Source of the DNA: Prochlorococcus sp. AG-347-J20
Lineage (GTDB): Bacteria > Cyanobacteriota > Cyanobacteriia > PCC-6307 > Cyanobiaceae
DNA: 64,000 nt
NCBI GenBank assembly: GCA_003281485.1
Contig: QCBW01000007.1
Coordinates: 21,859-85,858 of the forward strand
Direction: 5' to 3'
The notes under the pieces were generated by a model that ran no database searches, was not told where the DNA came from, and worked only from the letters and a program-made list of their open reading frames with translations. This document shows, piece by piece, positions 43,706 to 52,515 of the stretch. A program made the position numbers and the translations under genes. The number at the start of each line of letters is the position of its first letter. Within the stretch, counting starts at the first letter, position 1.

Positions 43706-44503
43706 ATGCATTCAAAGATTAACTATTTATTGGGAATATTTCTATCAATATTAGTTTTAATTTCACATAAACCCGTTTTTGCAATAAATAATCCAAATCT
43801 CTTACCAGAAGAAAAAACACCAGTAATTGATTTAGCTAAAACATTAAGCCCTAATCAGAAAAAATCTTTAGAAGACAAGCTTAATAATCTTGAAATAGAA
43901 AGTGGATGGAAAATTAAATATTTATCTCAGTTTGAGAGTTCTCCTGGCAGTGCAATTAAGGACTATTGGGATCTAGATGAGACAAGTTTGTTGATAGTCG
44001 CTGACCCTAGAGGAGGAAATTTACTAAACTTTAACGTCGGAGAGGCTTATTTTAATTTCATGCCAAGGTTATTTTGGGTTGAACTTCAAACAAGATTTGG
44101 TAATCAATATTATGTGAAAGATCACGGTGAGGATGGCGCAGTATTAGATGCAATTAATTCAGTAAAGATTTGCCTTGAAAGAGGAGGTTGTCAAGTTGTT
44201 CCTGGTCTCCCCAAAGAACAATATATATGGACTTTATGTACATCTATTCTTGGAGGTTTAGTAGCAGGTTTCGCATCTGCGCCACGAAAAGAAGGTCAAG
44301 TAATATCAATTGGATTTTTAGCTCTTCTTTCTCCTTTATGGGGAATGTTATTTGGAATTTTTGGTTTGGCACCGATAATTTCCAGAACAAATGATTTATT
44401 ACCATTATTTAAAAATGGTTTAGCTTTTACAGCAGCAGGAATTGCCGGATATATTTTATCTCAAACATTATTTTCAAGATATGAAAAGAACAAAAATATT
44501 TAA
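43706..44503 (+). CDS. TPM-domain thylakoid protein (TLP18.3/Psb32-like)
   Basis: 265 aa. Signal peptide (1-26, ending VFA), a TPM phosphatase-like domain (about 35-155, with VIDLAKTLSPNQKKSLED and LLIVADPRGGNLLNFNVG), then three to four membrane helices (about 168-255). The domain is shared with plant TLP18.3 and cyanobacterial Psb32, which aid photosystem II repair. Anchored, with the TPM domain in lumen or periplasm. Confidence 0.82.
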   Translation: MHSKINYLLGIFLSILVLISHKPVFAINNPNLLPEEKTPVIDLAKTLSPNQKKSLEDKLNNLEIESGWKIKYLSQFESSPGSAIKDYWDLDETSLLIVADPRGGNLLNFNVGEAYFNFMPRLFWVELQTRFGNQYYVKDHGEDGAVLDAINSVKICLERGGCQVVPGLPKEQYIWTLCTSILGGLVAGFASAPRKEGQVISIGFLALLSPLWGMLFGIFGLAPIISRTNDLLPLFKNGLAFTAAGIAGYILSQTLFSRYEKNKNI

Positions 44504-44526
44504 AATGTGCTCAAAAATATCTAATC

Positions 44527-45360
44527 CTAAAAAAATTTATCTTCTTTACAAATTTCACCAGACTCTGAATACCATCGGTGAGAGACATGTATTAATTCTT
44601 TTTTTTCAAACTCAATCCATGAAAAGTTAATTAGTAATTTCCCATCTTCATCAGTTTTATATCTTGGCACTACAGCAGTATTGAAATAAATTGTCTTTTT
44701 ACTATCAATTTTAAACATCTCTCTTAAGCCAAGATTTCTTTTAAGCCGATTATGCATATGACCAAAAATTACAAGATCAACTTTTCTTCTCTTTTGTATT
44801 TGAGAGATAGCAATAGACAAATCTCTATCTCCCCAATCTAAAGAAGGTAATTTCCAGTCTTTCCCACAAATGCTTTTAGGTTCTGAACCTAAACCCGAAG
44901 GGCCTGCATGAGACATAATTATTAAAGGTATATCTTCGATACTCTCTTCTGAACATTTGATGATTTTATTTATTGAATCTTGTTCGGTAATGGGTCCATA
45001 AACGCCTTTAACTTCTTTAGAAAGATAATAGCCGCCCCCAGAACTGCATGGTCTTGCAGACAATAAATTTATTTGATTATTAAAAACTTTCAAATCCCAT
45101 GCACAATATTTTTCACCAAGAACACGTATCTGCTTTGAGAGAGTTTCGCCTGTAGAATCCTTCCCTCTATCATGATTCCCTAAAATCACAAAAGTAGGGA
45201 TTTTGATCTCATTGATTTTTTTAATTATTTTGACACTCCCATCAGAAATATCACCAACAAATAAAACAATATTTGGTTTGATAATCGATAAAACTTTCAA
45301 GTCTAATTCAGACCATTGACCATGACAGTCACCAACAATAGCAATTTTTAAATTTGTCAG
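44527..45360 (-). CDS. Calcineurin-like metallophosphoesterase, probable CTG start
   Basis: The first ATG/GTG/TTG-type start (TTG 45300) gives 257 aa but omits the first metal motif. The frame is open further up to 45372 and encodes LKIAIVGDCHGQWSELD, whose GD-x-H is essential in the family. I therefore place the start at CTG 45360 (277 aa); ATT 45363 is the other option. Later motifs LFVGDISDG, LGNHDRG, SHAGPSG and FGHMHNR are intact. It looks like the cyanobacterial TIGR04168 type; substrate unknown. Divergent from nadA with 49 bp between the proposed CTG starts. Confidence 0.8.
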   Translation of the reverse strand: MTNLKIAIVGDCHGQWSELDLKVLSIIKPNIVLFVGDISDGSVKIIKKINEIKIPTFVILGNHDRGKDSTGETLSKQIRVLGEKYCAWDLKVFNNQINLLSARPCSSGGGYYLSKEVKGVYGPITEQDSINKIIKCSEESIEDIPLIIMSHAGPSGLGSEPKSICGKDWKLPSLDWGDRDLSIAISQIQKRRKVDLVIFGHMHNRLKRNLGLREMFKIDSKKTIYFNTAVVPRYKTDEDGKLLINFSWIEFEKKELIHVSHRWYSESGEICKEDKFF

Positions 45361-45463
45361 AATTTTTTCTGTTTAAAGGCATATAATCTATTTAGAGATA
45401 TTCTAAATCCTGACCAGTATAACTTCTACTGCAAAACAGAAATCAGTTCAAAACGAAGAGGAT

Positions 45464-46378
45464 TTGATTTCTGAAATAAAGGAGCGTTGCGAAAAAGCTA
45501 ATGCAATTATTCTTGCGCACTATTATCAAGCTCCAGAGATTCAGGAAATTGCAGATTTTATTGGCGATTCATTAGATCTATCTAGGAAAGCTGCAAATAA
45601 TGATGCTGATATAATAATTTTTTGCGGTGTGCACTTTATGGCCGAAACCGCAAAAATACTTAGCCCTAACAAAACAGTCCTATTACCAGATATTAACGCA
45701 GGATGCTCATTAGCAGATGATTGTCCCTCAGATAAATTTCAAAAGTTCAGGAAAGAAAATCCAGATCACTATGTAGTAAGTTATATAAATTGTACTGCAG
45801 AAGTAAAAGCTCAAAGTGATCTTATATGTACAAGCAGTAATGCAGTCTCATTAATTAAAAAGATACCTCAAGATAAAAAGATAATATTTGCACCAGATCA
45901 GAACCTTGGGAGATGGGTACAGAAAAATTCAGGAAGAGATCTTAAATTATGGCCTGGAAGCTGCATTGTTCATGAATCGTTTAGTGAAGAAGCACTCCTA
46001 AAATTAAGATATCAAAATCCAGGATCAAAAGTCATTGCTCATCCTGAATGTAGTCAAAATTTACTAATTCTCTCAGACTTTATTGGATCAACAAGTAAGC
46101 TGCTTGATTTCGTAAGTAAAGATCCATCTAAAACTTACATGGTACTAACTGAACCTGGAATAATTCATCAAATGAAAAAGAAAGAACCCAACAAAATTTT
46201 TATTGAAGTCCCAGATGTAGAAGGTTGTAAATGTAACGAGTGTCCATATATGAAATTAAATACTTTAGAAAAAATTCTAGATTGTTTGAAAAACAATTCC
46301 CCGTCTATCGAACTAGACCCAGAAATAATAAGAAGAGCCTATGTGCCAATAAAGAGAATGCTGGATATGAGTAATTAA
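45464..46378 (+). CDS. nadA: Quinolinate synthase A
   Basis: 304-aa [4Fe-4S] enzyme that condenses iminoaspartate and DHAP to quinolinate in NAD synthesis. Seen: ILAHYYQAPEIQEIADFIGD, FCGVHFMAETAKIL, HPECSQN and CKCNECPYM, which hold the cluster cysteines. Start is uncertain: TTG at 45464 gives a short N-terminus, while the frame stays open to a CTG at 45410 that adds 18 plausible residues (TSITSTAKQKSVQNEED). A TATAAT at 45382-45387 would suit either. Overlaps ctpA by 4 bp at the 3' end. Confidence 0.93.
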   Translation: MISEIKERCEKANAIILAHYYQAPEIQEIADFIGDSLDLSRKAANNDADIIIFCGVHFMAETAKILSPNKTVLLPDINAGCSLADDCPSDKFQKFRKENPDHYVVSYINCTAEVKAQSDLICTSSNAVSLIKKIPQDKKIIFAPDQNLGRWVQKNSGRDLKLWPGSCIVHESFSEEALLKLRYQNPGSKVIAHPECSQNLLILSDFIGSTSKLLDFVSKDPSKTYMVLTEPGIIHQMKKKEPNKIFIEVPDVEGCKCNECPYMKLNTLEKILDCLKNNSPSIELDPEIIRRAYVPIKRMLDMSN

Positions 46379-47709
46379 TACAATGAAAATACTTTATCTT
46401 CCTTATTAATTTTTCGGAATGCATTAAGGTTTGTAGAGTCGGGTTTAAATTCGCTTATCTGATTCTTTCTATTAATTATATTTATTAGCTCTTTTTCACC
46501 AGCTCTATATTGTTTATCTTTTCTAGTTCCTATATCTCTTTGGAGTATAGGGTTTATATTCATTTTTACTTCTATGTCTGGAATAATTCCAGATTTGTTT
46601 ATATCAATGCCGTTCGGGGTTAAATACTTAGCGACTGTAACAGTTAGACCTGAACCATCAACTAATGTTCTCATAGATTGAACTAAACCTTTCCCAAACG
46701 TTTTCTTCCCAACTAATTTTCCTCTTTTGTTATCCTTTATTGCACCAGAGACTATTTCACTAGCACTAGCAGAACCCTCGTTAACTAAGACAACTAAGGG
46801 CTTTTTTGTTAGAGCTTGACCGTTTCCTTTTTTTGTTTCTTTTAAACCATCTTTACTTACCGTACTAACTATTACTCCTTTGTTAATGAAGTGCCTTGAG
46901 ATATCAATGCTTGATTCTAATAAACCTCCAGGATTACTTCTCAAGTCAAGAACATATCCTGCGACTTTTTTTGTTTCTAAATCCTTAATAGCATCTCTAG
47001 TCTCTTTTGATGCATTTGCATTAAATTGTTTAATTCTTACATAGCCAATTGATAAGCCGTTTTTGGTTTGATTGACTTTACTTGATACTGATTTTATTTC
47101 AATTTTTTCTCTTGATAAAATCTTAAAAAAGGATTTAGTACCTCTGAGAATTTCAAGCTTTACTTTAGTACCTCTTTGTCCTCTTATTAATTTCACGGCC
47201 TCCTCAATATTCATACCTTCAGTAGAAATATTATCTATGGATAATATTTTATCTCTAGCTTTAATTCCAGCATCAAATGCAGGGGTGCCCTCTATGGGAG
47301 AAATAATTATTAAATCATCAGATTCTTTATCTTTAACTATTTGGATGCCAACTCCAGTTAATTCACCAGAAGTATCGATTCTCATCTGATTAAATTCCTT
47401 AGGTTCTAAAAATCTTGTATAAGAATCATCTAAGTTAGAAAGCATATCTCTAATCGCATCATATGCTTCATTGCTATCTGAATATGTTTTTGATAAAACT
47501 TCTTTTCTTAGATTAATCCAATTTGACTTTTGAAATTTGCCGCTTGAATCAAGAAAGTCCCTATATACAATTTGCCAAACATGATCAATTACTTCTTTAT
47601 AGCTATTATTTAAAACTGTTGCCTCTGCAAAATTATTTAAAAATAATCCAGAAAAGGATGTCGCAAAAAGAAATATAAATTTTTTTTTAAGCAATTTTCT
47701 TATCTTCAA
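46375..47709 (-). CDS. ctpA: Carboxyl-terminal processing protease (S41)
   Basis: 444 aa. Signal peptide (1-30, ending AEA), then a PDZ domain (about 100-185, GELTGVGIQIVKDKE and GTPAFDAGIKARDKILSID). The S41 peptidase core has catalytic Ser in NEGSASASEIVSGA and Lys in KKTFGKGLVQS. In cyanobacteria CtpA trims the D1 precursor in the lumen, which is required for oxygen evolution. Which Ctp paralogue this is cannot be proved by eye. Confidence 0.88.
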   Translation of the reverse strand: MKIRKLLKKKFIFLFATSFSGLFLNNFAEATVLNNSYKEVIDHVWQIVYRDFLDSSGKFQKSNWINLRKEVLSKTYSDSNEAYDAIRDMLSNLDDSYTRFLEPKEFNQMRIDTSGELTGVGIQIVKDKESDDLIIISPIEGTPAFDAGIKARDKILSIDNISTEGMNIEEAVKLIRGQRGTKVKLEILRGTKSFFKILSREKIEIKSVSSKVNQTKNGLSIGYVRIKQFNANASKETRDAIKDLETKKVAGYVLDLRSNPGGLLESSIDISRHFINKGVIVSTVSKDGLKETKKGNGQALTKKPLVVLVNEGSASASEIVSGAIKDNKRGKLVGKKTFGKGLVQSMRTLVDGSGLTVTVAKYLTPNGIDINKSGIIPDIEVKMNINPILQRDIGTRKDKQYRAGEKELINIINRKNQISEFKPDSTNLNAFRKINKEDKVFSLY

Positions 47710-47770
47710 ATAATTAGATATTTATTATTATAAAAAGAATTTATTTATAATTCAAAATTTTGACAAATCC

Positions 47771-48988
47771 TTAAGGATCAATCCACTTCCCATCATCCTT
47801 AATAAGTTGGATTAAAGCATTAACCCCCTCATCTTCAGGTACTCTTTTTATCTCTTCTTTCCTTCTATATAAGGCAATAGTACCTTTACCTTTCCCGACA
47901 TAACCATAATCAGCATCTGCCATTTCTCCTGGACCATTAACAATACATCCCATTATCGCTATATCTAGACCCGTTAAATGTGATGTGGCGTTCCTAACTT
48001 TATCTACAACTTCTTCTAGATTGAAAAGTGTTCTACCACAACTAGGGCAACTGATGTATTCCACCATTGTTTTTCTTAATCCTAAAGATTGCAAAATTGA
48101 ATAGCACACTGGTATTTCCTTTTCTGGAGCTTCTGTTAAGGAAACCCTGATGGTATCTCCTAATCCCTCTGCTAAAAGCGTTCCAATTCCAGCAGTACTT
48201 TTAATCCTTCCATAATCACCATCACCAGCTTCGGTCACTCCCAAATGTAAGGGATAGTTATATCCTTCTGAGTCAAGCCTATCTGCAATCATTCTGTAAG
48301 CTGCCATCATGACCGGAGCCCTAGAAGCTTTCATAGAAATAATTATGTTATGAAAATCAAGCTCATCACAAATTTTGACGAACTCCATAGCAGATTCTGT
48401 CATTCCTAATGGCGTATCTCCATAAGTAAAAAGCATCCTCTCAGATAGAGACCCATGATTAACTCCAATCCTTAGAGCTTTGTTTTCAGCCTTTAAAACT
48501 TCAACTAAAGGGGTGAATCTTTTAAGTATTGTTTGCTTAATAGTTTCAAATTCCTCATCTGTATATTCAGTTCTTGTAGGGTCTGATTTTTCAAAAACAA
48601 ACAATCCAGGATTAATTCTTACTTTATCAACATGTTTTGCGACTTCCATTGCGATTTTCATACCATTATGGTGAACATCAGCCACCAAAGGGGTATTGAT
48701 ATTATTTTCTAGTAATTTTTCCTTTATATCTCCTACTGCTCTTGCATGTGCTAAGGAAGGGACAGTTAACCTTACTATTTCGCAACCCGCATCATAAAGT
48801 CTTTTGATAGCTAAGTAAGCATTTTCGACATCCATCGTATCTTCATTTATCATCGATTGAACTCTTACTGGATAATCACTTCCAATAGCTACATCACCCA
48901 CCATTACTGTTCTGGTTATCCTTCTCTCAATATGAGTTGAATATCTTTTGGAGAGACTATTAACCTCTTTTGATTGAGTTAATGACAT
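47771..48988 (-). CDS. ispG: 4-Hydroxy-3-methylbut-2-enyl diphosphate synthase
   Basis: 405-aa Fe-S enzyme of the MEP isoprenoid pathway (GcpE). The N-terminal TIM barrel ([40 protein letters not shown]) and the C-terminal cluster domain ([37 protein letters not shown]) are complete. Single-domain bacterial type without the plant-like insert. Confidence 0.97.
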   Translation of the reverse strand: MSLTQSKEVNSLSKRYSTHIERRITRTVMVGDVAIGSDYPVRVQSMINEDTMDVENAYLAIKRLYDAGCEIVRLTVPSLAHARAVGDIKEKLLENNINTPLVADVHHNGMKIAMEVAKHVDKVRINPGLFVFEKSDPTRTEYTDEEFETIKQTILKRFTPLVEVLKAENKALRIGVNHGSLSERMLFTYGDTPLGMTESAMEFVKICDELDFHNIIISMKASRAPVMMAAYRMIADRLDSEGYNYPLHLGVTEAGDGDYGRIKSTAGIGTLLAEGLGDTIRVSLTEAPEKEIPVCYSILQSLGLRKTMVEYISCPSCGRTLFNLEEVVDKVRNATSHLTGLDIAIMGCIVNGPGEMADADYGYVGKGKGTIALYRRKEEIKRVPEDEGVNALIQLIKDDGKWIDP

Positions 48989-49023
48989 TAAAATTCTAGA
49001 TATTCAAAAAGGATTTCACTAAA

Positions 49024-49527
49024 TTATACGGCATATAGTTTACCACTTACATTCTCTAGGTCTTTCAAAGTTAGATGGTAAGGTTTATTGATTTCTTTTG
49101 AAGGAAATCTCAACAAATAAGATGGATGAAAAATTACCATAATTTCTCTCCCATCTTTTTTAATCCATTTACCTCTTAAATTACTTATAGGATCTTTAAC
49201 TTCTAAAATAGCTCTCATAGCAGTTGAACCAGTAAGTAATATAAATTTTGGATCAACTAGCTTTATTTGCTGTAATAACCAAGGTTTATGAATATTAATT
49301 TCTCTGGTAGTGGGTTTTCTATTATTTGGTGGACGACATTTAATTACATTACAAAAATAAACATCCTTATTATAGTCAATCCCAGTTTGTATTAATAATT
49401 CGTTTAATAGCTTACCAGATTTACCTACATAAGGTTTTCCTTCTAAATCTTCCTGTGCTCCAGGTGCCTCACCAATTATTAATAAATCTGCAAATACACT
49501 TCCTCTCCCAATAACTAACCTTTTCAC
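49024..49527 (-). CDS. Uracil-DNA glycosylase, family-4-like, Fe-S ligands lost
   Basis: 167 aa, GTG start. Motif A GEAPGAQEDLEGKPYVGKSG and motif B HPSYLLR mark a family-4 uracil-DNA glycosylase that removes uracil from DNA. Family 4 enzymes bind a [4Fe-4S] cluster through an N-terminal CxxC, the Cys of KCRPP and a Cys about 16 residues on. Here the protein begins just where that CxxC should already have passed. KCRPP is kept, and the last ligand is His (REINIHKPW). The DNA upstream of the GTG has no CxxC in the same frame. Activity is plausible but the cluster is not. Confidence 0.85.
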   Translation of the reverse strand: MKRLVIGRGSVFADLLIIGEAPGAQEDLEGKPYVGKSGKLLNELLIQTGIDYNKDVYFCNVIKCRPPNNRKPTTREINIHKPWLLQQIKLVDPKFILLTGSTAMRAILEVKDPISNLRGKWIKKDGREIMVIFHPSYLLRFPSKEINKPYHLTLKDLENVSGKLYAV

Positions 49528-49688
49528 CGAACATAAAAATTTAGATATTTTTATCTTAAGAACTCAAAACATGAAAATAAAATAGATTAAGAAAATGAAC
49601 TAAATTAAACCATAGTGTGATAGTTTTATTTATTCTTAATTTATGCATTTGTCATTATTAAAAGTCATATTTGAAAAGTCATAAGTCA

Positions 49689-50867
49689 ATGAGTCAAGTT
49701 AATTTATCTTATCGGGCACTTTCAATTGAGCCTTCTCTTACATTGCAGATAAGCGCTAAAGCAAATCAATTATCTGCAGAAGGAGTAGATATTTGTAATT
49801 TAAGTGCAGGAGAACCTGATTTTGATGCCCCAAAAGAAGTTATAGAGGCTACAAGTAAAGCTATATTTGATGGATTCACAAAGTACGGGCCCGCAGCGGG
49901 GAATTTAGATCTCCGAAAAGCAATTGCAAATAAACTTCAAATTCAAAACGATTTAAATTATGAATTTGAAAATGTAATGGTCACAAATGGTGCAAAGCAA
50001 GCAATATATAATCTTTTCCAAGTCTTGTTAAATACTGGAGACGAAGTTATTATTCCTTCTCCATATTGGTTAAGTTATCCCCAAATGGTTAGATTGGCGG
50101 GTGGGAAGCCAATTTTTACAAATTCTTCTGCAGAAGATGGATTCAAAATAAATATAGAAGATTTGAAGTCTAAAATCTCCTCAAAAACTAAATTTATAAT
50201 TATCAATTCTCCTAATAATCCTACTGGAAGAGTTATGTCAAAGGAAGAATTATTACAAATTGCCGATTTAGCTAGAGAAAATCCAAATATCAATATTCTT
50301 TCTGATGAGATTTACGAACTAATCCTTAAAAAAGAATTTAAACACTATAGTTTATCTTCATTAGCAAATGACTTAAAAGATAGGATTTTTATAGTAAATG
50401 GGTTTGCGAAAGGATGGGCTATGACTGGCTGGAGAATAGGTTATTTAGTAGGTCCCAAAGATGTAATCAAAGCATCCTCAGCATTACAAAGTCAAAGTAC
50501 AAGTAATGTTTGCTCTTTTGTTCAAAAGGGTGCTTTAGAAGCTTTAAAAATTAATAATGAGTTTTTCTCAATGATAAATAGCCATTATGATCAAAGAAGA
50601 AGACTTCTCTATGAGGGCCTTAATAATATAAATGGGATTTATATTGAAGAACCTAACGGAGCATTTTACGCATTTCCAAAATTACCTAACTCCTCAATAA
50701 CTTCTGTTGATTTCTGCAATAAAGCTCTTCAAGATTACGGATTAGTTGTTGTACCTGGAAAAGCTTTTGGAGCTGATCAATGTATAAGAATATCTTGTGC
50801 AGCTTCAGAAATTAAAATAAAAGATGGATTGCAAAGGATTGAAAAAGCAATCTCTGAATACTTTTAA
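49689..50867 (+). CDS. aspC: Aspartate aminotransferase-type class I aminotransferase
   Basis: About 392-aa PLP enzyme. NLSAGEPDFDAPKEVIEAT, YGPAAGNLDLRKAIA, INSPNNPTGRVMSKEEL and NGFAKGWAMTGWRIGYLVGP (PLP Lys in FAKGWAMTGWR) mark the AspC/AAT-I gamma type that transfers amino groups between aspartate and 2-oxoglutarate. The frame opens with TTG at 49671, but ATG 49689 (MSQVNLSYRALSIEPS) fits homologues better. Followed closely by phnD. Confidence 0.92.
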   Translation: MSQVNLSYRALSIEPSLTLQISAKANQLSAEGVDICNLSAGEPDFDAPKEVIEATSKAIFDGFTKYGPAAGNLDLRKAIANKLQIQNDLNYEFENVMVTNGAKQAIYNLFQVLLNTGDEVIIPSPYWLSYPQMVRLAGGKPIFTNSSAEDGFKINIEDLKSKISSKTKFIIINSPNNPTGRVMSKEELLQIADLARENPNINILSDEIYELILKKEFKHYSLSSLANDLKDRIFIVNGFAKGWAMTGWRIGYLVGPKDVIKASSALQSQSTSNVCSFVQKGALEALKINNEFFSMINSHYDQRRRLLYEGLNNINGIYIEEPNGAFYAFPKLPNSSITSVDFCNKALQDYGLVVVPGKAFGADQCIRISCAASEIKIKDGLQRIEKAISEYF

Positions 50868-50880
50868 TTTAAAAAAAGCT

Positions 50881-51774
50881 ATGTTAAATATAAAAAATTT
50901 CCTACTAAGTTCATCTCTATTATTTTCTATTTTTTTATCACCTGTATTTTCAAATCCCAAAGTTTTAAAAGTTGGAGCAATACCTGATCAAAACCAAGAT
51001 ATTTTGGACAAAAGATTTAATTTATTTTCAAAAGAATTATCCAAACAACTTGATGTAGAAGTTAAATACATTCCTGTTATTAATTATGTTGCAGCAGTAA
51101 CTGGATTTAGAACTAAAGATTTAGATTTAGTTTGGTTTGGCGGTTTATCAGGAGTTCAAGCCAGACTACAAAATCCTAATTCAATTGTCATAGCTCAAAG
51201 AGATATCGATAAGGAATTTAAAAGTGTTTTTATAGTAAACAAAAATTTAGAACTTAACCCAATTTCAAACATTAAAGGACTTAAAAAACTAAAAAATTTG
51301 AGATTTACTTTTGGCTCTGAAAACTCAACTTCTGGAAGATTAATGCCAGAATATTTTTTAAATCAAGCAGGTGTAGAAATTAAAGACTTTAAAGGCAAAA
51401 AAGCAGGTTTTAGTGGAAGTCATGATGCCACTATAGCTTTAGTTAATAGTGGAGCATTTGATGCTGGAGCTTTAAATAAACAAGTTTGGGGAAACACTCT
51501 TAAAAATAATCCCAAAAGAACAAGTAATTCAGAATTATTCTGGATCACCCCAGAATATGTTGACTATCATTGGATTGCTCAAGGGGATCTTGAGAATAGA
51601 TTCGGGGAAGGGTTTACAAACGAACTTAAATCAGTAATTCTAAATTTAGATATTAAAAAAAAATCACATAAACAGATATTAGATATGTTCAATGCAAAAA
51701 GATTTATAAAGGCAGAATCAAAACAATATAAAAATATAGAGGAAATCGGGAGGAAATTAAACAAAATTAGATGA
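50881..51774 (+). CDS. phnD: Phosphonate/phosphite-binding protein PhnD
   Basis: About 297-aa periplasmic binding protein with signal peptide (1-21). The type-2 PBP core LKVGAIPDQNQDILDKRF, DLVWFGGLSGVQARLQNP and FGSENSTSGRLMPEYF is that of PhnD/PtxB. Published work on Prochlorococcus PhnD1 found tight binding of phosphite and methylphosphonate, so either ligand is possible. The frame extends 19 codons upstream into aspC, but ATG 50881 yields the signal peptide. Start of phnD-phnC-phnE. Confidence 0.9.
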   Translation: MLNIKNFLLSSSLLFSIFLSPVFSNPKVLKVGAIPDQNQDILDKRFNLFSKELSKQLDVEVKYIPVINYVAAVTGFRTKDLDLVWFGGLSGVQARLQNPNSIVIAQRDIDKEFKSVFIVNKNLELNPISNIKGLKKLKNLRFTFGSENSTSGRLMPEYFLNQAGVEIKDFKGKKAGFSGSHDATIALVNSGAFDAGALNKQVWGNTLKNNPKRTSNSELFWITPEYVDYHWIAQGDLENRFGEGFTNELKSVILNLDIKKKSHKQILDMFNAKRFIKAESKQYKNIEEIGRKLNKIR

Positions 51775-52511
51775 ATAATACTGTCTTAGAATTAAAAAAT
51801 ATATCATATAAATACAAAAATGATCTGATCCTAAATAAAATCAATTTAAAAATAAATTCTGGGGAAAAAATTGCACTTTTAGGTAAAAGCGGTTCAGGAA
51901 AAACTACTCTTATATCAGTACTTAATGGAACTATCAAGCCAACTGAAGGTGAGGTTAAATTATTCAATAAAAGTTTCGAGGAATTAGATAGAAAGCAGAA
52001 AAGTAAAATAACAACTATATGGCAAGATTTAAGATTAATAGAAGATCTCTCTGCAGAACAAAATGTTAATTGTGGACTTCTATCGGAAAACAATTTTTAT
52101 TTCGCTTTTAAAAATTTACTAAATATAAGTTCTTTTAAGAAGGCGCATAAATATATGCAATTATGTAGACTTCATGACTCTATTTACGACAAAAAAATCA
52201 GAAAACTATCTGGGGGGCAAAAGCAAAGGGTAGCTATAGCTAGATCATTAATTCAAGGATCAAATATATTACTAGCAGATGAGCCTTTTAATAATCTAGA
52301 TCCCAAATTGATAACAACAATTAAAAACCTAATACTAGAAAGTGTCGATAAAAATAATACAAAAAAATCCCCAAAGACGGCATTAGTTTCATTACATCGA
52401 TTAGATTTGCTGAACGATTTCGATAAAGTTATTGGAATCAGGGATGGTAAAATTTTTTTCAATATAAAAAGAAATAACTTAAAGAAGATTCATTTAGACA
52501 AGATATATTAA
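51771..52511 (+). CDS. phnC: Phosphonate/phosphite ABC transporter ATPase PhnC
   Basis: 246-aa ATPase: Walker A LGKSGSGKTT (about 35-44), PhnC-like TTIWQDLRLIEDLSAEQNV, signature LSGGQKQR (about 145-152), Walker B ILLADEPFNNLDP and H-loop SLHRLD. Start overlaps the phnD stop by 4 bp. Works with PhnD and PhnE to import phosphite or phosphonates. Confidence 0.9.
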   Translation: MNNTVLELKNISYKYKNDLILNKINLKINSGEKIALLGKSGSGKTTLISVLNGTIKPTEGEVKLFNKSFEELDRKQKSKITTIWQDLRLIEDLSAEQNVNCGLLSENNFYFAFKNLLNISSFKKAHKYMQLCRLHDSIYDKKIRKLSGGQKQRVAIARSLIQGSNILLADEPFNNLDPKLITTIKNLILESVDKNNTKKSPKTALVSLHRLDLLNDFDKVIGIRDGKIFFNIKRNNLKKIHLDKIY

Positions 52512-52515
52512 TTAG

